This document shows, piece by piece, positions 26,442 through 40,200 of a stretch of 64,000 nt of DNA. Both the position numbers and the translations under genes were made by a program. Source of the stretch: Aphelocoma coerulescens. Its lineage: Eukaryota; Chordata; Aves; Passeriformes; Corvidae. How positions within the stretch are numbered: the stretch's first letter is position 1; every line of letters begins with the position of its first letter. The notes under the pieces are model-generated. The model did not search any database and was not told where the DNA came from. It saw only the letters and a list, made by a program, of their open reading frames with translations. The stretch lies in assembly GCF_041296385.1 (NCBI RefSeq), contig NC_091033.1:15582501-15646500 (forward strand), read 5' to 3'.

Positions 26442-29400
26442 GTACAGATGTTCTAGTTACCTCTGTACCTCCTGCTTGCCATTGTGTTGGCTTTATAAGT
26501 ATCTGATGTATGGAAAAGTCATGTGACTTTCATGCATTCCAGAGTAGTCTATTTTTCTGTTCAGATTAAAAAAAAAAATTATATATATATAAAAATATAA
26601 ATATATATCTGTATTTTTAGCAAATTTATAATAGGGCAATCAAGTCAGATTTCTTCTTTTTGTATTACAGAATAATATATTAGATGCTCTCTCAGTGTTC
26701 ATTTACACAGCCCCAACCTTTTTGTTGTTGTTATTTCCTTTTTTTCCGATAAACACCTGCAACATTCCTCCTGGAAGGGCATCTGTGAAAGGTCATGGGG
26801 TTTGTCTGATGTTGTCATGTTTTCGTATTTTCCTGTTTGTGGTATTTAACCAGGGACTGGCTATGGAAACTGAGATGTTCCTGCTGAGAAACATGGAGCA
26901 GGCCAGACCCTGCCTTCAGTGATGGCAGGGGAAAGGTCACCCAACACCACTGGCTGCAGTTTCTCCAGATTTACATCGATTAAGCTGAGAACAGAAAGAA
27001 GAGACAGGTTTTGAATCTAATTGTCCTAAGAGTGACATGATGGAGTTGGGATAAGCATCAAAATTTAGGCTCTTATTCAAGGCAATGACCTGACAATGCT
27101 CAGGCACCTTCAGAGAAGTTTTTCCTTGATTAAAACAGAAGTGTCCAGACTTTCATTTCCCCCTGGTTTTGGAATTTTTATTTTTGGTCCCAGAGAAAAT
27201 CAGGAAATGAGGAAAAATTATGGAGGAGTGAGAAACATAAACATTCAGAAAGAGGCCAGATTTTGATTTAGTTATGGTGAAATCTGTCCATGTACCTGCT
27301 TACTTTATGATCTTCCTTGCTCCTTTATAGCTGTACCACAGCTATATTCACAGAAATTTAATAATAAGTCAGTGAGATAAATGTTCATCCTGAAGCTATC
27401 TCATGGCCTCTTGAAGTTTAGCATGATGAAGAGCCTCAGACCCACTCTAGCTCTGCACAGACATTTCCTTTCAATTCTGCCTAGCAGTTTGGTAAGTGAC
27501 CATGCTTTTGCCAAAGATGGAGTTTTGGTTCCACTTGCTTTCATTTGTGAGATTTTCTTACATGTCCACCATAATAGCCAATAAACCTGAAAGAGGTTTC
27601 GTTTGGAAAGGTGTGTGTTTCAGAAGGTCCAGGTATCCCTCACATGGAAGGAATAACCAGTAGACCTAGTTTTGCATGTGATTATCAACAAGACCAGTTC
27701 ACAAATGAAGGTATTAAAGTTGGGTGGGATTTTTCTTTTCTAGGAAGCAATTAATGCAATAGGCTGCCGTATCTGTCATCAGTGATCACATAAATCCCTT
27801 CAAAAGGCACCTTCCATGTCAGCAGGTTTATTAGAGCGTAGTCAACAAAACCATAGAAAGCTTCTAGTCAGACCACTCTTAACTTTGTCCTCTCACACCA
27901 GGACAGGAATGGCCCAAATACCACCCAGCCCTTAGAAGAAGAAAGGTTTATTTTCCAGCATACATCTCACACCCCATGCTGATCACAGGCTCTTGCACTG
28001 AAACTTTGTCTCGGCCAGGCAAAGGAAACCTTAGGAAAACTGAAAGTCTTCATCCAGAATGTGTATCCCATTTGTTGCTGGTGTTACCTAAGCCACAATA
28101 AGTGTCCTTTGACACCAATGGTTGGGTGCCACAAGTGTTCATATCTGTAAATACTACTCCGAATTTTGCTTTGCTTGATTCTGGCTTCATTGCACAAGAA
28201 GTTTTCAGTCTTAGGGGCTTAGAAGAGAAAGCAAAACCTTCCTTTTTTCTTCTAACCAGAAATAATACTGTTGATGCTGTGTAGGACTGAACAAGGATTA
28301 ACCTCTATTTTTAAAGGGGTCTTTCCAAGACTGCAGTGACACTACCTTCAAAAATTAATAATAAGGCTGAACTCTGTACAAAGACCCCTCAAAACTAGAG
28401 CCTCATGAAAGCCAGGGAGCAAATTTATATGAAATACCAAATTCTTTGCTGCTGTAAGTTAAAGCCCATTGAGGCCAATGGAGCTGTGCCCCATTTAGAC
28501 CAGTAAAGAATTTGGACCCATATCTCTAAAAGCTAATGGAAAACTAATAGCATTGTATGGCCTCAAGGCTGGAGGTGTCTGCCCACAGCACATACTTGGA
28601 AAACGGTGGGGTGAGGGAATGGGAAACAGAGGCAGGTCAGTGAAAGCCTGGGAAAGGGGCAAACCTTCAGGCAAGAGGGTGACAGTCATTCCAGACATGA
28701 CTGAGCATCCCTCCATGTCAGCTCACTCTTAGTGGACTCGATGCCACAAACAGCATCCCAAACTCACAGGTGACTGTCCCTACAGCAGGGTCCCAACCTC
28801 AGCCCCACAGTTCAGTGCTCTCAGCCCTCGGTCCAGGGACTTACTGAAGCTGGGAGGACACTACCGGCAGATGGGCTACTGGTCACTTTGAATTGTGGCA
28901 CAACCTCTGGTCCTGTTGGTAGTCTACATTTAAGACCATTCATCTGTTCTTCTCTGTCTTTTTCATTTAGGAGCTCTGCCATTTGTGACTCTTCTTCCTG
29001 TTATGCTTTACTGCCTCCACATACCATTAGCCACACGTTGGCTCCTGCAACCCCTGGAATTTGTTTTATTTATGTCAGTTTTGTTGGCTTGTGATGAACA
29101 TTTTTCCCCCCATTCTCTGGCTTTTTGGTGGTCAATGCAGAAAATTACTTTTGCATTGAACCATTCCCCACTGGTGTGTTTGGAGGGAGGGTGGGGGAGC
29201 AGCACCTCCATTTTACTTTGAATTTTGAAGCCATGATACTGTACTCAGAAAGGCCAGCCACAGCTACCAACCAAACTCACTTTCCAACTAGATTAGCATT
29301 AAAAAAATACACCCCCACTTCCTGCAGCAGAATCCTGCTCTCTCATCAGGCCAGTGAAGCAGTTTCGGAAAAGGGAGAAAACCTTAGCGAGGCCATGCTG

Positions 29401-30247
29401 TGAGTGCTGCTCAGTGATGCCCCCGTGCCCGGGGCTGCGCTGCCACCGCGGCTGCCCCGCGTTTCACAGGCGGGGACCAGCCCGGGCCCTCCTCCAGAAG
29501 CCCAGGACCTGCAGGGCCCCTGAGCCCAGGCAAAGGCTTCCCAGTGACATCTCCAAAGGGCAGCCATAAGCATCCATAGTCACTGAAGGATAGGAAAGCT
29601 GTGGGGGTCCTTTTAAAAAAGAAAGTGATACTTAACAAATAAAAACTGGAAAATGTGTTTCCTGTGGCTCTGCTGGTACATGTAGATCAAATTGCTTTTA
29701 TAGCTGGAAGTTGAAACTGACTGTGACCCAGAAAGGGCAGACTAGGACCGGTTTCTCCATTGCCTTGCACTGGGTTATTTTTTAACCTGCGCAATGGGGA
29801 ATCAATGGAGAACCCAGTTCGGCATGTCTGTAAGAAAGGGCAGTGCTTGTGCCCGATAGCCCAGCAGATCCTGCATGTCTTGCACAATCTCTTCATTCGG
29901 TTATATTGGAATTCACTGTCCAGTGCACCAGCAGATGTTTTCTTCCCTTTTAAGAAATGTTTCAATGCCCTGGCACTTTGGGGTGATTACAGCAACATTA
30001 GCCATATACTAATGTACTTAGAGTCTTACATTTTTTGTAACTTTGATTTAGTCATTCTTTGTTGAAGTTTATTGACCTCTCCAGTTGTTTCTGTAAAACA
30101 AATTATTAAAAAAAAACCCGTCTTTATATGCATGTAGTAGTATGAAACTGTGATCAATGTGTGACATTCTGAAACTGTACTGTCTTGTAAAATATGTCCA
30201 AATGTCTAAGGGTTTTAAAGCAATGGTCCCTTACTACAGCCTACAGA

Positions 30248-30257
30248 AATAAATAAA
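30248..30257 (+). terminator. KCNB1: Distal KCNB1 poly(A) signal (two overlapping AATAAA)
   Basis: Overlapping hexamers (AATAAATAAA) are the last canonical signals before the minisatellite and are followed by TTTATTGCTCTGTTTC, a T-rich downstream element. I take cleavage near 30270-30280 as the most likely distal end of the KCNB1 mRNA. Confidence 0.55.
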
Positions 30258-30604
30258 AAGGAATGGAAAAACCTAAAGCCTTTATTGCTCTGTTTCATGG
30301 TCACATATACTGGCCAGAATACAACTCCCATTGGCTGGCACTGAGCTTCTGCTTCAGCTCATTGCAGTTGACAGCAGGTTTAGACATACGTTATTTGTTC
30401 ATGGCTGAGGCCATGATTCAGGAAAGCAGTGCCGAGCCTGACACCTTCTGTTTTAAGTCTGACAGATTCAGTGCATAAACCTTCAGTCCTCACCCTACAT
30501 GGACAAAACCCATCCACATCTCGGGGCACCACAGCTGGGCCCAGGGACCGGAGCATCCCCAGCTCCTCTGTGCACAGCCCAGGGAGGGGCAGCACCAATG
30601 GGGC

Positions 30605-32169
30605 CCCTGGCACACACACAATCCCTGCGCACACACCATGATCCCTGGCACACACACCACGATCCCTGCACACACACCACGATCCCTGCACACACACCAC
30701 GATCCCTGCACACACCATGGTCCCTGGCACACACACCATGGTCCCTGCACACACACAATCCCTGCACACACACCATGATCCCTGCACACACACCATGATC
30801 CCTGCAAACACACCATGGTCCCTGCACACACACCATGATCCCTGCACATATACCATGATCCCTGGCACACACACCATGATCCCTGCAAACACACCATGGT
30901 CCCTGCACACACACCATGATCCCTGCACATATACCATGATCCCTGGCACACACACCATGGTCCCTGCACACACACCATGATCCCTGCACATATACCATGA
31001 TCCCTGGCACACACACCATGATCCCTGCACACACACCATGGTCCCTGCACACACACAATCCCTGCACACACACCATGATCCCTGGCACACACACCACGGT
31101 CCCTGCACACACACCATGATCCCTGGCACACACACCATGATCCCTGGCACACACACCATGGTCCCTGCACACACACAATCCCTGCACACACACCATGATC
31201 CCTGCACACACACCATGGTCCCTGCACACACACCATGATCCCTGGCACACACACGATCCCTGCACACACACCATGATCCCTGCACATATACCATGATCCC
31301 TGGCACACACACCATGATCCCTGCACACACACCATGGTCCCTGCACACACACAATCCCTGCACACACACCATGATCCCTGGCACACACACAATCCCTGCA
31401 CACACACCATGATCCCTGGCACACACACCATGGTCCCTGCACACACACCATGATCCCTGCACATATACCATGATCCCTGGCACACACACCATGATCCCTG
31501 CACACACACCATGATCCCTGCACACACACCATGATCCCTGGCACACACACAATCCCTGCACACACACCATGATCCCTGGCACACACACCATAGTCCCTGC
31601 ACACACACCATGATCCCTGCACACACACCATGATCCCTGGCACACACACGATCCCTGCACACACACCATGGTCCCTGCACACACACCATGATCCCTGCAC
31701 ATATACCATGATCCCTGGCACACACACCATGATCCCTGCACACACACCATGATCCCTGGCACACACACGATCCCTGCACACACACCATGGTCCCTGCACA
31801 CACACCATGATCCCTGGCACACACACGATCCCTGCACACACACCATGGTCCCTGCACACACACCATGATCCCTGGCACACACACGATCCCTGCACACACA
31901 CCATGATCCCTGCACATATACCATGATCCCTGGCACACACACCATGATCCCTGCACACACACCATGATCCCTGCACACACACCATGATCCCTGCACATAT
32001 ACCATGATCCCTGGCACACACACCATGGTCCCTGCACACACACAATCCCTGCACACACACCATGGTCCCTGCACACACACCATGATCCCTGGCACACACA
32101 CCATGATCCCTGCACACACACCATGATCCCTGGCACACACACGATCCCTGCACACACGTGTTCCCTGGC
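30605..32169. repeat. CA/GT-rich minisatellite, 20-21 bp unit, about 75 copies
   Basis: The array's basic unit is CACACACACCATGATCCCTG, with 20-bp (CTGCA) and 21-bp (CTGGCA) length variants. Other variants carry CATGGT, CACGGT, CAAACAC, CACATATACC or a shortened ACACACAATCC. Variants are not random: the CATATACC unit occurs eight times and is always followed by the 21-bp GG form. An 81-bp block (four units, 30845 onward) is repeated next to itself. This shows expansion in blocks. The array lies about 330 bp past the inferred KCNB1 end. Its - strand has no stop triplet in any phase, which explains the very long open frames there; they are not genes. Confidence 0.97.
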
Positions 32170-35100
32170 ACTCATGCCATACCAGGAGATCAGCATCTCA
32201 ATCACACAATTGTGCAGATGCAAAACCAGATGCAGATGGGAGAACAGCTGATGTTTGGAGACAAGGAGCTCTGGGTGTGAAAATTAGATGAGCAGGCTGC
32301 TTTGGCTGCTACTTGAGACAGAAATGGCCTTTCTTGGAGAGTCACTGTGGTTTTCTGCTCCATTAGACTGGGTTGGCTAAATTATACAAGTCATCAGAGC
32401 AAGGGTAATTCAAACTGCTCAAGAATGTTTTATAAGTTTATTACATCAAATGTTGTTTTATATTGGAATGCTATTTCTATAAGAGTCATCAAAGCTCTAA
32501 TGTGAATGCCCTGATTTATGGAGACTTTGATTTATGGCCATTAAAAAATAAGAAGAACAAAATCCAAGTAAGCACATGTTCTATCCAGACCATCCACCTG
32601 TTTGTGCAGTTCTGCACTCCATGTACCCTTACAGGTTCCTGCACATAAAAATCCAAGGAAAAAGACTAAGTGCACAGTGCAGTTCTACATCTCACTTTAT
32701 ACAGTTGCAAAAGAAAACCATAAAGTTAAATGCACAAGTGGACAAATATCACAGAAGTCCATGCATTTAATGGCATGGGTTCTGCATTTGCTTGTGTTCA
32801 TTTTCAGTTTAGGTCTTTATAAGAAAAATCTAAATGATCATCATCATGCTTGTTTCATCACAAGCAAAGACAGTGACATCTAAGAAGACTAAGGCATTGA
32901 ACTTGAAGGGAAGTTTACAAATGAAGAATTAGAAAGTGGAGAAATTCCTATAACATATGTCCTCCTCTTTCACTTTCTGCTAATGACTTCTCTTGTTATT
33001 CACCTGCCAGCCTGAGCATGCAAGCTCATGAGTTATAATCCAGTATCTGTAATTATACTGTCCAAGGAGGTTTTCTCTATGAGTTGATTTACTTTATCAA
33101 GTCAATTAAAATAATGCCTATCTCCTGAGGCATCATGGTTCATTATTGTGTCCCAAATCTATAGACAGGAAATATTTTTGCCCATATGTTAGCATATGCT
33201 ACAGAAATTTGCCTTGCCTTGCCTGGGCCCCTTATCCCACATTCCCCTCAGCCTCATAACTCGTGTGTGCTTTATGCCAAGCCAAGGCACTGACTGGAGC
33301 AGGTTAAAGTGATCCCCTGTGGAAAGCAGGGGCCCCCAGGCCAGTCTCCAGTTGCAGCTCAGCTCTGCAGCATGGTCTCTGCCTGCTCAGCACCAGCTGC
33401 CAGAAGTTACTGGGGCCATCACCTTTGTATTTCATTTTCTACTGACACCAGAGCATTTCCAGGCTTTGTACAGATCAGTGAAATGCAGGAGCTTTTTCAC
33501 TCCTCCTTCTCCAGCCCACATCCTCAGGTATCTATCCTCTCTGGCTCTGTTAGAAATAAGCTCACCAGCTCTTTCCCACCTGAATGGATTTTCCTTTGAT
33601 TGTTCTTATTTAGGTTGAAATATGAAGCTTTTTTTCCCTTTGTTGCACACCATCCTCTAAACCACCTACAAACCCAAAATATCTGGGTTTTGAGCACTCA
33701 GAACAAGGTCTGCCTCACACCAACCCAGGAGACAGCCAACAATCCCAAGGGTTAATCAAACAAAACCATCTGGCGAGGGACTGCACACCCAAGTCAGGGT
33801 ACTGAATCCCAGCGACTCCCCCAAGCATGGCTGGGGCTCATCCCATCCCCCCACAGGGCAGAGGGATCCCAGAAAAGCAGCCATGGGCACTGAACTATGC
33901 TACTTTTAATTCTTTCTTTAAAAAAGCCAGTGAAGTTTTTCGGAGTTTAACTTGGCATTCAGTGCTTGAAGTTGGGCTGAAAGTACAGCACAGCCCTCAC
34001 TCAGAGGGATGTCACTGCCCTCTCCAGGGACATTTCTACTCCCATCTAACATCATATTGTGTCACCAAACCCAAAGAGAATGTTTAGGCATTTCAGCACA
34101 GATAAACGTGAGGAAAGGGTCAGCTTTTCAATATATTTTAATCATTTCAGAAGAGACAGTAATAATATAAATAATTTAAAGAATTTATAAAATATGGATT
34201 AGATTCTTCCATACTGCCTCTTTCTACTTCCTTACCTTCCTTCCTACTTTCTGTAAGGAAATTGGGCTACTAAGAGATGCAACGTCATTATTATTCAGCA
34301 AGCAAGAGCATTTAGAGGTAACTGCCCCAGAGTATCATTTTCAACCATCCAGGCAGAAGCTGAGACTAATGTATCACAGCAATAAAAGTTTGTGGTTTCT
34401 GGTTGGAAACATGAGTACTGAGCATTAACCTGAGTTTTGAAAAATAAAAGCAAATATGTGCAACATTTCATCATTGAGTTTAATCCTTATATAATTAAAG
34501 AATTAACCCACATTGCTAATCTAATTTTTAAGATTTTTATCTTTTTATCTATATCTATAGATCTATATACATTTGGGTTTATATCTATTTGTTTTATAGA
34601 TATATATCTATAGATATATAAAAGGTATACATCTAAATCTATAGAAAATAGATTTCGATTTTTAAAAAACCATAATAGTTTACACTTTGCTATACCCAGT
34701 AGCATTTTTCTAATGTCAGCAGACATGGTTAGTAATAATTGAAGCTAAAATGAATTGGTCTATGTGCAAACACAAAAATTACATAATGTAAAATGCTGTT
34801 TTCATGCCTTAATGATAATTAGTCTTAAAATGAACCACACAGTGATGCAGCTTTTAGCACTGTCCTGAACAGTGAAGAGGCAAATGCTTGGGGACACTGA
34901 GATGAAGATTGATCCAGGCATGAGAAAGTGTAAATTAAGAGCCATGGGGCTTGAATACAGCTATCAAATAATATACAAAATATTTGACCACTTTTCAAAG
35001 GTCTAATTGACCAGAACAATCCATAGTTTTCTCTATTTGTTTTTCACATCCATGATTTTGGTTTCCAGTAATATTTTCAGGCAAACAAATATTTCTGAGG

Positions 35101-37105
35101 CATTTCAGTACGGAGGAGAATGGCTGCATGGAAAAAGCAGACCACCAGCTGCTCCCCTGGGAATCCAGCAAAAAGGAACAGTTGATTTCTTATTAATGTA
35201 AATGAGCTCGTTATCTGGGTTGCGTTCAGACTGAGTTCAGCAGTTCAGAGCCTCTATTCCAGGAAATACAGAATTTATGTAACAGAATTGAAGAGAAAGT
35301 GAAGGAAGGAGCTAAGCAAGTGCCTGTTTCCCAACTAAATGCTTTTGCTGTTCTGGTGTCAGGATGGATGGGTGGAAGCTGAGATGGGATATGCTGGCCC
35401 ATACCCTGAGCTGCAGGAAGATTTTATAGACACTGAGGTACTTAGAATTTCCAGGACACCAAGCACCCCATACATCAGGAAAAGTTTGTGAAACTGATAC
35501 TCTCATAAGTTCCAGAATAAACTCAGCAAACAGCATTTCTTGGACTTTTTTATAGAGAACAAAAAGCTTTAAGGATGGGCAGTCCTTTCCACCGTGAATT
35601 TCTAGACTGACTTGATGGTCATAACATAACAGTGAGGCCTGGGAATGCCTGAGCTGGTCCTGTATTTAGCTCTGGCCCTTTATTCCTGAGCACCCCTCAG
35701 AAAACACGAATCTGTTTCATAAGAATGATTTATCAACATTACCCAGTGATCTGAGACCTATATGATGTATTCAGCAAGGTAATTAAGAGTGTAGCACCAG
35801 GTAGGAATATAATTTAATGGAATAAAAATGCTGAGTGAGAAAGAATGAGCAAAAATACATTAATTTTCCCATATCTCATTTTGTTCAGGATTGATTTTTT
35901 TTTTAATTTCATTCCATAGCCCATTTTGTTAGAGAATAAAACCAGAAATCTCTCACTCAGTCCCTCATCCTGCTTCCAGAACATGTACCCTGTTCCTTGC
36001 TCTCCTACAAACAGTTCGTCTCAGCACCCCTGAGCAGTTCACCTGCAAAGCATCACCTGCACCTGCGGCAGAGCTGCGGGAAGGGAGATGCCTCTGGCAG
36101 CAGCCGGGGAAGGTAAAACCTCCTCCCACTGTGCCAGGGCTGGGCAGGGCTGCGGCACCACACGTGAGCACAGCGGGGGCAGTGCAACAACAGCACCGCA
36201 AAACACACATCGGGGCTTTCTGGACTTCAGGGCTTGTATTTGCAAGCGAAACGACACCCAGCTGCCCAGGTGAGCAGGGGTGGGGCATTGTTTTCTCCCC
36301 CTTCTGACACAGAGAGCTGCCCATGAACCCTGTTCAGAACAGTTCCCCTCCCACAGCCACTGTCCCAGCTGAATTTGAGTCCAGCATCCCCTAAGCTCTT
36401 GCTGAGAGCATGAAATGTGCTGTCTTTGGCCTTTTCACAGTCCCTGGACTCCAAGAGCCAGTGCTTGGACCCCTCCCAGGGAGGAGTGTTTCCCAGGCAG
36501 TCCCATCCCTGTGCATGGCAAAAAGTTGCAAACTCTGTCTTGGAGATGAGGGATTTTACAGCAGCTGAAGCTGAGAGGTGCCACTGCCTGAGTCCAGCTC
36601 ATGTAATGCTCTCTGCTTCTGAAAATTAACTTCTGAATAGCCAAAATAGGGTGCGAGTGATCCCCCCCAAGAATGATGCCAAGGTGCTTATGCCAGGAGG
36701 GGCTGGGGATATTCCCAGGGATGGGATTACAGACTTCCAACTCTCAGGCTGCTGTTTTAACTATTAAACATTCTTCCAGGAGGGGGAAGCTAAAAAACCT
36801 CTATTGGAATACTAAGCCCACACACTGGACATACCAAGTCCGTCTCTGCTATTATATATCTCCCTCATTCCCTCTCCCTTCAGAGAAGAGTCTCCCAGAA
36901 GCTTTACCAAAGTTTTTTTCATACCATTCTTTGCCTGAAACAAGAATTTTCTCCACCATGGGTGACAAAGCCTGGTATATCTCTTTTCCTGGCTGTTACT
37001 TAAGGTATAAGATCCATATCCCCAACACAAACCATGCTGGGACTTCTAATTGGGTTTTCCTCCCACTGTAACGCCCTCTACCATCTGTTCCTCTTTTTCT
37101 CTCAG
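32170..37105. other. Intergenic sequence between minisatellite and the unnamed gene
   Basis: I see no supportable coding exon here. A low-complexity ATCTAT/TATAGA patch lies at 34540-34640 and includes an 18-bp perfect palindrome at 34595-34612. A moderately GC-rich patch at 36000-36280 has a donor-like GGAAG|GTAAAA near 36110 and could hold a 5' untranslated exon of the gene that follows. A second exon-like acceptor (CTCTCCCTTCAG) ends near 36882, with a strong-Kozak ATG (ACCATGG) downstream, but joining it to the next exon does not keep the frame open. These are leads only. Confidence 0.6.
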
Positions 37106-37221
37106 ATGACACATCCTTCAGTCACTGAGCAGTGCCATGGCAAGCCAACCCAACCCTGGAGACTCCGCCAGAGCAGCACCTTCCCTCTTCCCTGTGCCCC
37201 AGCCTCAGCTCTGGGTGGAAG
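37106..37221 (+). CDS. Unnamed gene, coding exon 1 (putative start)
   Basis: The acceptor is CTCTTTTTCTCTCAG ending at 37105. The first codon is ATG (MTHPSVTEQC...). The donor GGAAG|GTGGGA follows 37221, leaving two bases (phase 2). If unspliced, the frame would run to a stop near 37336, which is an alternative reading. An internal exon, with the Met not being the start, is also possible. Confidence 0.5.
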
Positions 37222-40200
37222 GTGGGACTTCAAACCACCACCTGCCCACCTGGGACAGGGAGGGGATTATGTGCTGGTGGATCACTACATTCCAGTCCAC
37301 ATTCCTGGCTGGGTTTTGCCTCCCGATATGCTATAGGGTTTTTTTTCAAAAGGAGGCAGAAACCCCAGTGCCTCTGAAGTCCAGAGCGAAGTTGTTTTTA
37401 AGCAGCAGCAGAGCTATTTAACCTCTGACAAAACCAATTTTTCTGCTTAGTTGAAGTTGCCCATCCCCAGCGCTAATGAAGGACTCCAGAGCCTCTCTGC
37501 TGAGATAATTGGTAGCCCCAGGCTTCAATAGGATCCAGGAACTGCTTTCCACTGCTTCATCTGAGGAGACAGTAATCTGTTGGAAACATGGCTACTTCTT
37601 CTGGCCTCTTTCCAGACCCCCAGTCATGTTAGAGTTGAGCTACAGCAAATGAAAATACATTAGAATTTTAAAACGGTACATAAGTGATTCTTGCTCCTTG
37701 GGAAAGTTGAAGCTAATGCTGCCTGCAGCTATTACTAGTGTTTTCAGAAATAATTCATTAGCTGCAAAAATCTTCTCTTATTTCTCAGGAAATGAAACAA
37801 AAAATTAGCTGTTTTACTTTCCCTATTAATTCCTTCCTTTCCATCTCCTTCAGCACTCTCCAAGCTGCAGAGTGGAGACGTGAGGTCTTAGAGACCACGG
37901 AGACGCAAGTGAACTCTTGGCCAGGTACCATAAGATGGTGTTTTTCACCAGCTCTAATACTTTACTCATGGTTTTCTGGGAAGGGTTTCTTGACCTGCCT
38001 GACCCCACCTCACAGAGGAGCAGTAGGACATGTCAGTGGTGACCTCTGGCTGCCAGAGAGTGATCACCAGAGCTCCATGGTGAGGTACAAAAGGACTGTT
38101 TGGATCAGCCAGTCTCTCCCAGCAGAGACACAGCCAGCACTAAGCCAGGGGGGACCAAGGGAGAGGGACTGCTTTTACCCCCAGTAACTCTAACAGCTCC
38201 ATTTTTCATGGGGTGAGGAAGACCCAGGAAGACTTTTTTCCCTGCACTTCAGTGCTTTTGGTTTTGGTCCCAGAAGAAAAGCAACACATGCAACTGAATG
38301 AGAGAGCAAGAGAAGAGAGTTTTGTAGATTTTCTTTTAAAGAAAATACACCAGGGGTTGAAGTCAACTTCATGTGCCAAATATTTTGGTCAAACTCACAA
38401 TGTCTGAGAAATGCAAAACTAAATTTCTTGTAATTTCTGTAAAGTTCTGAAGAATTGAAGGCCTTTCTGAAAGTCTTGAAGAGCACCAAAAGCTCTGAAC
38501 TAACTGCACCTACTCTGGCTGCTCACTGCAACCCTGGATGAACCTCCCTTGTTCTGCACAGAAGGGGCCCAGCTGTCCAAGCCACCCCTGTGGCTTGGAG
38601 AGAGGGAGAGAGGGAAGAGTCACGCTGACGGTGCGAGAGTGGGAGCTTCCACCCAGCTCACTCACTCATACACATCTCAACTTTGCTGACAAATTTAAGG
38701 TACACTCTTTTTCCCTGGACATGGAATTAAAACTTCAACAACTAAGCAAAACATGAAAAATATGTGAGTGATTTGCTTGTTGTCCTGGAGAGCACTCGGC
38801 TGAACTGCTCACCCACAGCAAAGTCAGTGCTCTCGATGCCATCTACAGACGGCACTGCCGGGTGCTGCTCTTGGCGCTCTGTGTTCCACCAGCCCCGCAG
38901 GGCCAGGGGAGAACCTCTGGCAGAGACAGTGGCCTCTGCTCCTCCTTGGTGGGTGCCGACCCTCAGGGGCTCCTGCGCTTGGGCTGCCTGTGCCCCCCAA
39001 CCCACGCTCCCATTCCCTCCACACATGGATGTGCCTGGAAGCATCTGGAAAGGAATTCATTTTTCCTCCTTAGTGGTTTGACACAGCAATTAGATTGGGT
39101 TCAAGTGTTGGGACTTTACCACCTGTGCTAATAGCCAAAATTTCTTTTGAAGACAGACTGCAATGTTTTGAATTTGGAGAGAGATTGCTATCCCTTTTAA
39201 TTACATTTTCTGTCTCTAATGAGACAATTACAAGCATTTCAATAGCTCCCAGTCACCAGCTTTCCACTGTATGAGAGCACAGGAGAAAAAGGCATCCTTA
39301 CCTCCCCTTTCTCTTTCCCACCCACTAATTTCTTTGAGCAATTCACAAGTGTGTCATGTATACTCATCTCCATCCTAGCAGAGATCCTAGCAGCACTTAG
39401 ACTGCCCAAAGCCACTCCTGGAGCCACTGCACTATCCCAGCTGTTGCACCTGAGGACCAAACTCCCAGTTCAGTGACCTTCATAGGGCAGCATGTGTGCA
39501 AAGAACAGCTGCACACCCCCACTCACTCCTCTTTTTCAGCTCAGGTCACAAGTGCTGAAATCAAAGATATTATTCATAGTGTAGAGAGGATATTGTCTCA
39601 GAAGCAGGAGGAGCACAGGAGGTGCCCGCTGGACCAGTGCCAGTCCGTCACTCCAGTGATCTTCTCACAAAGGTCAGTGACTTCAGCATTAGAAACTTTC
39701 CTGGAAAATGAACAACTGGAAGCTTAGGTTCCTACTATGTGGTACCTGAGCACTGAAGGGCTGGTTCCTTCCAGCTAGAAATCCTTTCTGCTGTTGAAAC
39801 CGGAGCCCTTTAATCTTAAGCAGCATCAAATGTTGTTATTGTAAGATTGCATAGCTCTGTGGATAAATGCTGCATTTAACATTCCTATGTAATGAAGTAA
39901 AACGCTCTGGTCAAGAATGGAAGTTTATTTAAGGCAATATAAAAATATTGCCATTAATCCAGGATTCTTGTACACTACAGACCAGGATACTGGAGAGCAG
40001 CCATTGTAAGCAGGACAGATTTAAAAGCCTCCCCATGTGCAGGCAGTCATTATGTCTCTTGGTGGAGTCACAAGGTATCTTACACAAACAGTAATGACAC
40101 ATAGATACATATACCTATACCGTGGTATCTACAGCCCCATGGACTGATGCCAGCCGAGCATGGAGCAGAAAAAGCAGGAGGAATGGTGAGAACTTGACCA

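Larger units (their letters stand above)
22000..30275 (+). other. KCNB1: KCNB1 3'UTR (inferred extent)
   Basis: About 8.3 kb of sequence without a convincing coding exon follows the KCNB1 stop codon. It contains several AATAAA hexamers and ends with two overlapping ones at 30248-30257, just before the minisatellite. Mammalian KCNB1 also has a very long 3'UTR in the same exon, so the assignment is reasonable, but the true end needs RNA data. The UTR includes GC-rich patches (22700-23010 and 23900-24260), an A18 tract (23192-23209), AT dinucleotide runs (about 25574-25593 and 26578-26610) and a potential hairpin (25120-25155). Short open frames here are not conserved-looking. Confidence 0.65.

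Noticed and set aside
30380..32223. Three overlapping - strand open frames of about 560-590 codons, all VCVQGSWCVC-like
   Set aside because: They are translations of the minisatellite. The unit has no stop triplet in any - strand phase, so all frames stay open.
37106..37336. Single-exon reading of the unnamed gene (77 codons)
   Set aside because: The donor at 37221 and the in-phase next exon explain the sequence better, though the short form cannot be excluded.
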